This document shows positions 60,079-64,000 of a DNA stretch of 64,000 bases, piece by piece. Each line of letters begins with the position of its first letter. Positions within the stretch are counted from its first letter, which is position 1. The stretch is taken from assembly GCA_947044365.1 (NCBI GenBank), contig OX345636.1:12667309-12731308 (forward strand), written 5' to 3'. Below the pieces are notes generated by a model. The model was not told the DNA's origin. It saw only the letters and a list, made by a program, of their open reading frames with translations, and made no database searches. The translations under genes were made by a program, and so were the position numbers. The stretch is from Petrosia ficiformis (Eukaryota > Porifera > Demospongiae > Haplosclerida > Petrosiidae).

Positions 60079-62774
60079 TTAAGTCTCATTATTGTTAAAG
60101 AACTGAGTAAAATCCATGTACCTAGCTAATGGTACCAGCACATCATTCAAATTCATGACTAGGTCTGAGAAACAAAGTCTCTCATCTGGACTTCTGCTCC
60201 AACAAGATAACATGATGGAGTAACTAAAAAAAGCATCAACTGATTATTTTAGTTATATATAACTTACATTTCATTAGAGCATACAGGACCGTTAGGTTTA
60301 TCAAGCCTTTCTCCATTGTCAAGAAATACAACAATCTCTCATGGATGAAGACCAGGGTAAGGCATTCTTCCAAGACTAAACACCTCCCAGCACAATACTC
60401 CATATGACCACTGAAATAGTGGTGCATGATACTGCATGATTTAATGTCTGCTAAAATGGTTCACTAACCACATCAGTTTTCTGATTAAACAATCCATCAT
60501 GAATGAATTCTTTCGATTGCCATCCATTTAAAGGGTAGTTTCACAAGAATCTTCTCATTTTTCCTTTGTCTGAAATAACCTGTGAAGTAAATATCTTCAG
60601 TAAGTCCAAAATCAGCCACTTTTATAATTCCACTTGATGAGATCCTATCAGAAAAAATATAGTTTTTGTTGGTACTGTAATATAAAATATAACTTTTTAC
60701 ATGCAATTTCTTGCTGCTAGATCCCTGTGCACCAGGTTCTTTTCTGATAAATACAGCATGCCATTAGCCACTTGCAGACACATAGACAGAAGTTTCTTTC
60801 TAGTGTCTAAGATGACTTCTTCATCAGCAATGTTGGAAACAGTAAGGTTATTTCTAGATAGGAGAGAAGACTTCCTTCATCCATGAAGGGAATTACAATA
60901 CATGGAGCATCTCCAAGATCAAGACAATACCAATAAGAGATAAAACATTCAAATGATCAAAAGATTTCATCTTAATACTTTCTTGTACAATACTATCAAC
61001 ATCAGATTTGGTGAATATTCCTGTATATATAAAAAGTAATTAATTACAGTGACAATCAACATTGTGGGTATATATGATAAAGGTCATTCAAATTCACTTT
61101 GATCTCAGAAAAATGTCTTAAACAATTACCAATAATCTTTTTACCTGCACTATTTTCATATAAATATCTTTCCCGTTCTTTTTGTGTATGTCAAATCCTT
61201 TGTTTCATTGTTTATTAAACTAGAACACTATATTACATATATATAAAGTCATCATGTCCTAATTTTGAGATCATTGCAAATGTGAACAGACTTTAGCATA
61301 CATTGTATGCATGAACAAGATGCAGTATTAGTATAGTGTTATAGTGAATAATAAACCTCTCAGTGTTTTAACTGCTACTGGTTGTATTACACTAGAGAAG
61401 TCTGATTTATGTGAATAAAGAGCACGATGTACAATACCAAATTCACCTGTATAAAAGAGATTGGTTCTTATACATGATTGTATCTAAAAGAATATTATTG
61501 TACTGGACTGCATGTTCACAAGCTTATTGCTGCAAATTATATGTGATTGTTTATTGTCACACATCCGTTATTATTTATTATGGCATAATGAGAATGCATG
61601 CATGGCATCTGTAGTTTTTATACAGGATATATATATTATACACGTCTATCATAATATACATTATATAATTATAAATAATTATGTATACAAGTAATAATAT
61701 ATATAATATTAATATATGTAAATCAAATAAATATTATATATATATATATATATAACTAATATTGGATAAAACAATATATTGTAATAAGTTATACACTGGT
61801 TGTGGTATACTAGTGATGTTTGATTCTTATTATGTTCTATTTTTAGTGACCCTCGGCTTCACCTGTATGCAACTAGAAACCTCTACACTTGAGGGAGGTG
61901 TCTGATAAATCAACCATACTATAAATGATATAGCATATATGCTTGCCTTGGTATGTGTGACATGCAATAATATAGATGTAACCACATCAAATGGTTGCTA
62001 TGGTAGCATGTGCTATATGAATTATATCAGTTCAGTACAATTAGTAAAGTTTTAATATTTATTTACTGTTCACATTCTCCAATCTTTTCAATTAACCTTA
62101 GTCCTGATGCAAAAATTAAATTGCTTGAAAGTGTATTTAAATACACTGTTCCATAATCAGGATTGAAAAACTCTAGATCTACTGAATGTGGTGTTATATG
62201 TAATAATACAAACATTGGTGAATAATAATCATACCATTTTGATCTGATGTGGTATCTGGCCGTGGTATTGTAAAGTGGTTCATGACAATACTAACATTGA
62301 ATGATAAAAATGAATACATGCATGATAGCTAATGTTGTTTTAGTATCACAATTATGACCACTTTTAGTTATAGTTATAGTATGCCTAGTTTATCACAATT
62401 TAGTCATAGTTATTCAACTAAAACAATTTTAGGCTTACTAAAAGGGTTTTAACTTTAGTTAACCAACTAAAAGTGCTCATTATGTTAGTTAGTTATATAT
62501 AATAGACTTGTAATTTACTTATCGTTTAATTAACTAAAAGTCACATTACTCTACTGAAAGGGGTTTTAGTTATTGGGAAAGGTAACTTAAAACCACACTA
62601 AATTAATATATAATGCATACCTTGACTGAACTTGCTTCTTTCTCTTGTGTTTCAAAGCAAACCTTATTGTCATCAAGGCTACAATTGTAGCAATTACAAT
62701 TATTATTACTACTGACACTGTAATAACAATAGTTATTATGAGTCTAGTTAGATTTGTATCACCACTGACAAGAC
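60079..62774 (-). pseudogene. Receptor tyrosine kinase pseudogene, membrane segment to C-terminus
   Basis: Eight - strand exons can be placed: 62621-62774, 62235-62290, 62074-62181, 61357-61446, 60701-61020, 60469-60644, 60268-60410 and 60079-60223. The first encodes a transmembrane helix (ITIVITVSVVIIIVIATIVA) and a basic stop-transfer (KHKRKK). The kinase follows: glycine loop IGECEFGIVHRAL (C where the consensus has G), VAVK lysine, HRDLAARN catalytic loop, ADFG, DIYFTGYF activation loop, PFKWMAIE, WSYGVLCWE and the end CWSRSPDERLCF. Disabling changes are two 1-base frameshifts (near 60925 and 60855), a 4-bp duplication GAATGAAT (60501-60508) and an in-frame TGA at 60339-60341. The extracellular part is not visible upstream. 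It is a clear relative of animal RTKs, ligand unknown. Confidence 0.85.
61447..62073. other. RTK pseudogene intron with TA repeats
   Basis: 61625-61760 is a TA-rich tract with a pure (TA)n part near 61733-61754. The preceding intron (61021-61356) contains a MITE family B copy (61075-61310, CATTCAAATTCACTTTGATC to TGTGAACAGACTTTAG). Confidence 0.7.
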
Positions 62775-64000
62775 CTGAGGTAATAAATTGATAAATAGAT
62801 TTTCAAACTAATATAGGAAGAAGTTAATAGAAAAATATAAGAATGATTTGGATTCAATAATACAAGTATTTGTACTTGACGATAAGTACTATAATTATAT
62901 ATCCCTAATGAATAAATACATTTTGATTAATAAGGCTGAAAGAGGAAAATAAAGTGACTACCAGCATTTTTCACTTTTCTCTGTCAGCCTTAATAATCAA
63001 AATTTAGCATTAATTTTATAATTATATCACTATAATTATACATTAATGGGTTATTTTATACACTTTTGGTTACAATGCAATTTCAATAATATCCTCCTGA
63101 TATTAAATCAATGCTTATTTGTTCTCAACAGTGTAGTTTGTGCATAGTATGTAAATTCCATAGTAACCTGTTATATGATTATTATTATGATTTATCCTTC
63201 GAGTAAATGGATGTTATTTATTATTTTTTATCTGTTATTTATTATTTTTATTATAAAAGAATCACTGAATGGATAGGATGGGAAGGCCAGAGATTGTGAT
63301 TGTTTACAAACATGCATATAAACATTTTCAGTGATGAAATTGAATTACACAACTATTATACTTCAAACTATTTAAATTGGAACATACCTAATGTCTACTA
63401 ATTAACTGAGAATTTTTAAAAATATTTTTTTAATACTCATTTTCCCTGTACATCATCCAAACACATGTCTCAATTGTTTCATCATAAACAAAATAAATGT
63501 TTGTTGGTAAAATATCTATTTTACAGTCCTGAATTTTCCAATAGAAAAAAGTGCATTATATGAAATTTTCGTGTAAAAACTAATTTAAACTATAATTTAT
63601 ATAAGAAACAATTACTAAATTGTAGCCCCAACTTCATATGTCACATGAATACACGAATGGCTTAATTTAACCTTCAGCTGGTTATTTGATATATACTGAT
63701 TCGTTTTCCTGCTAGGTAGTATGTATTAGTTATATCCCGTGTGCGAGAGATATATCCAGTTGAAAGCATGAGGCCCAAGGGTGCGTAGTGCTCGAGGGCC
63801 AAATGCTTTAAACTGGATATTATCCTGAGCACGAGGGATATAAATAATTTATGTCATTCGATCACTGTTTGGGGTCATAATCATAACAACTGTATGACGT
63901 TAAAGGCATTAATTAGCCACATTATCTAAACTTAAAATTCATTAAAGAAACCACAGGGGTATAATTAAAACCACCATGTTATAACTAAAATCGCAGTGCC
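62775..64000. other. No gene seen; foldback near the right edge
   Basis: 62775-63729 is AT-rich with inverted words (GAGGAAAATAAAGTGACTAC region) and no open frame I can support. 63730-63845 is a foldback: TTATATCCCGTGTGCGAGAG at the left is mirrored by CTGAGCACGAGGGATATAA at the right, with a GC-richer centre (GAGGCCCAAGGG, CTCGAGGGCC). Confidence 0.6.

Overview
The window looks like nuclear DNA of an early-branching animal, most consistent with a demosponge such as Amphimedon. That assignment is inference. It rests on strong AT richness, GT-AG introns from under 100 bp to several kb, a tandem family of RING/B-box/filamin/NHL (TRIM-type) proteins, a Rieske sterol desaturase of the Neverland/DAF-36 type, an animal receptor tyrosine kinase relic with the HRDLAARN loop, and a heavy load of small DNA transposons. 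There are no bacterial operons, rRNA genes or CRISPR arrays.

Layout. 1-22 kb: a head-to-tail cluster of TRIM-NHL paralogues, all on the + strand. It holds one gene cut by the left edge, one gene with a single in-frame stop (4269-6394), two intact two-exon genes (9956-13260 and 16752-21736) and two relics (2955-3440, 14673-15611). The first intron always lies inside the RING domain and starts with a CA-rich tract. 22-26.8 kb: a 44-bp minisatellite, a TIR element, GC-loop foldback elements and some unassigned exon-like segments. 26.8-41.8 kb (- strand): seven in-frame exons of a glycoside hydrolase family 3 enzyme. Its catalytic second half is not visible. A different + strand gene of unknown function (28406-28952), followed by a tandem array of exon-like units, sits inside its largest intron. 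42.0-47.3 kb (+): a complete five-exon Rieske cholesterol 7-desaturase-like gene, divergent from the GH3 gene across 231 bp. 48.3-52.6 kb: piggyBac-like MITEs in an inverted composite block and a nearly 0.9 kb segmental duplication. 52.6-55.4 kb: a RecQ helicase relic, then a single-exon TRIM-NHL gene that has both B-boxes. 56-64 kb: a retroelement or integrase relic, a Crypton-type recombinase fragment, a tRNA-derived SINE and a multi-exon receptor tyrosine kinase pseudogene on the - strand.

How the pieces relate. The TRIM-NHL proteins are probable E3 ubiquitin ligases whose filamin and NHL modules bind targets, and the cluster shows birth, decay and intron growth of paralogues side by side. 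The GH3 and Rieske genes share a promoter region but belong to unrelated pathways (polysaccharide cleavage and sterol modification). Much of the rest is non-autonomous transposons: hAT-type MITEs (one with an internal empty-site control), piggyBac-type MITEs with TTAA ends, a MITE family of at least eight copies, and palindromic foldbacks. Exon boundaries were placed by eye from frame continuity, splice dinucleotides and family conservation.
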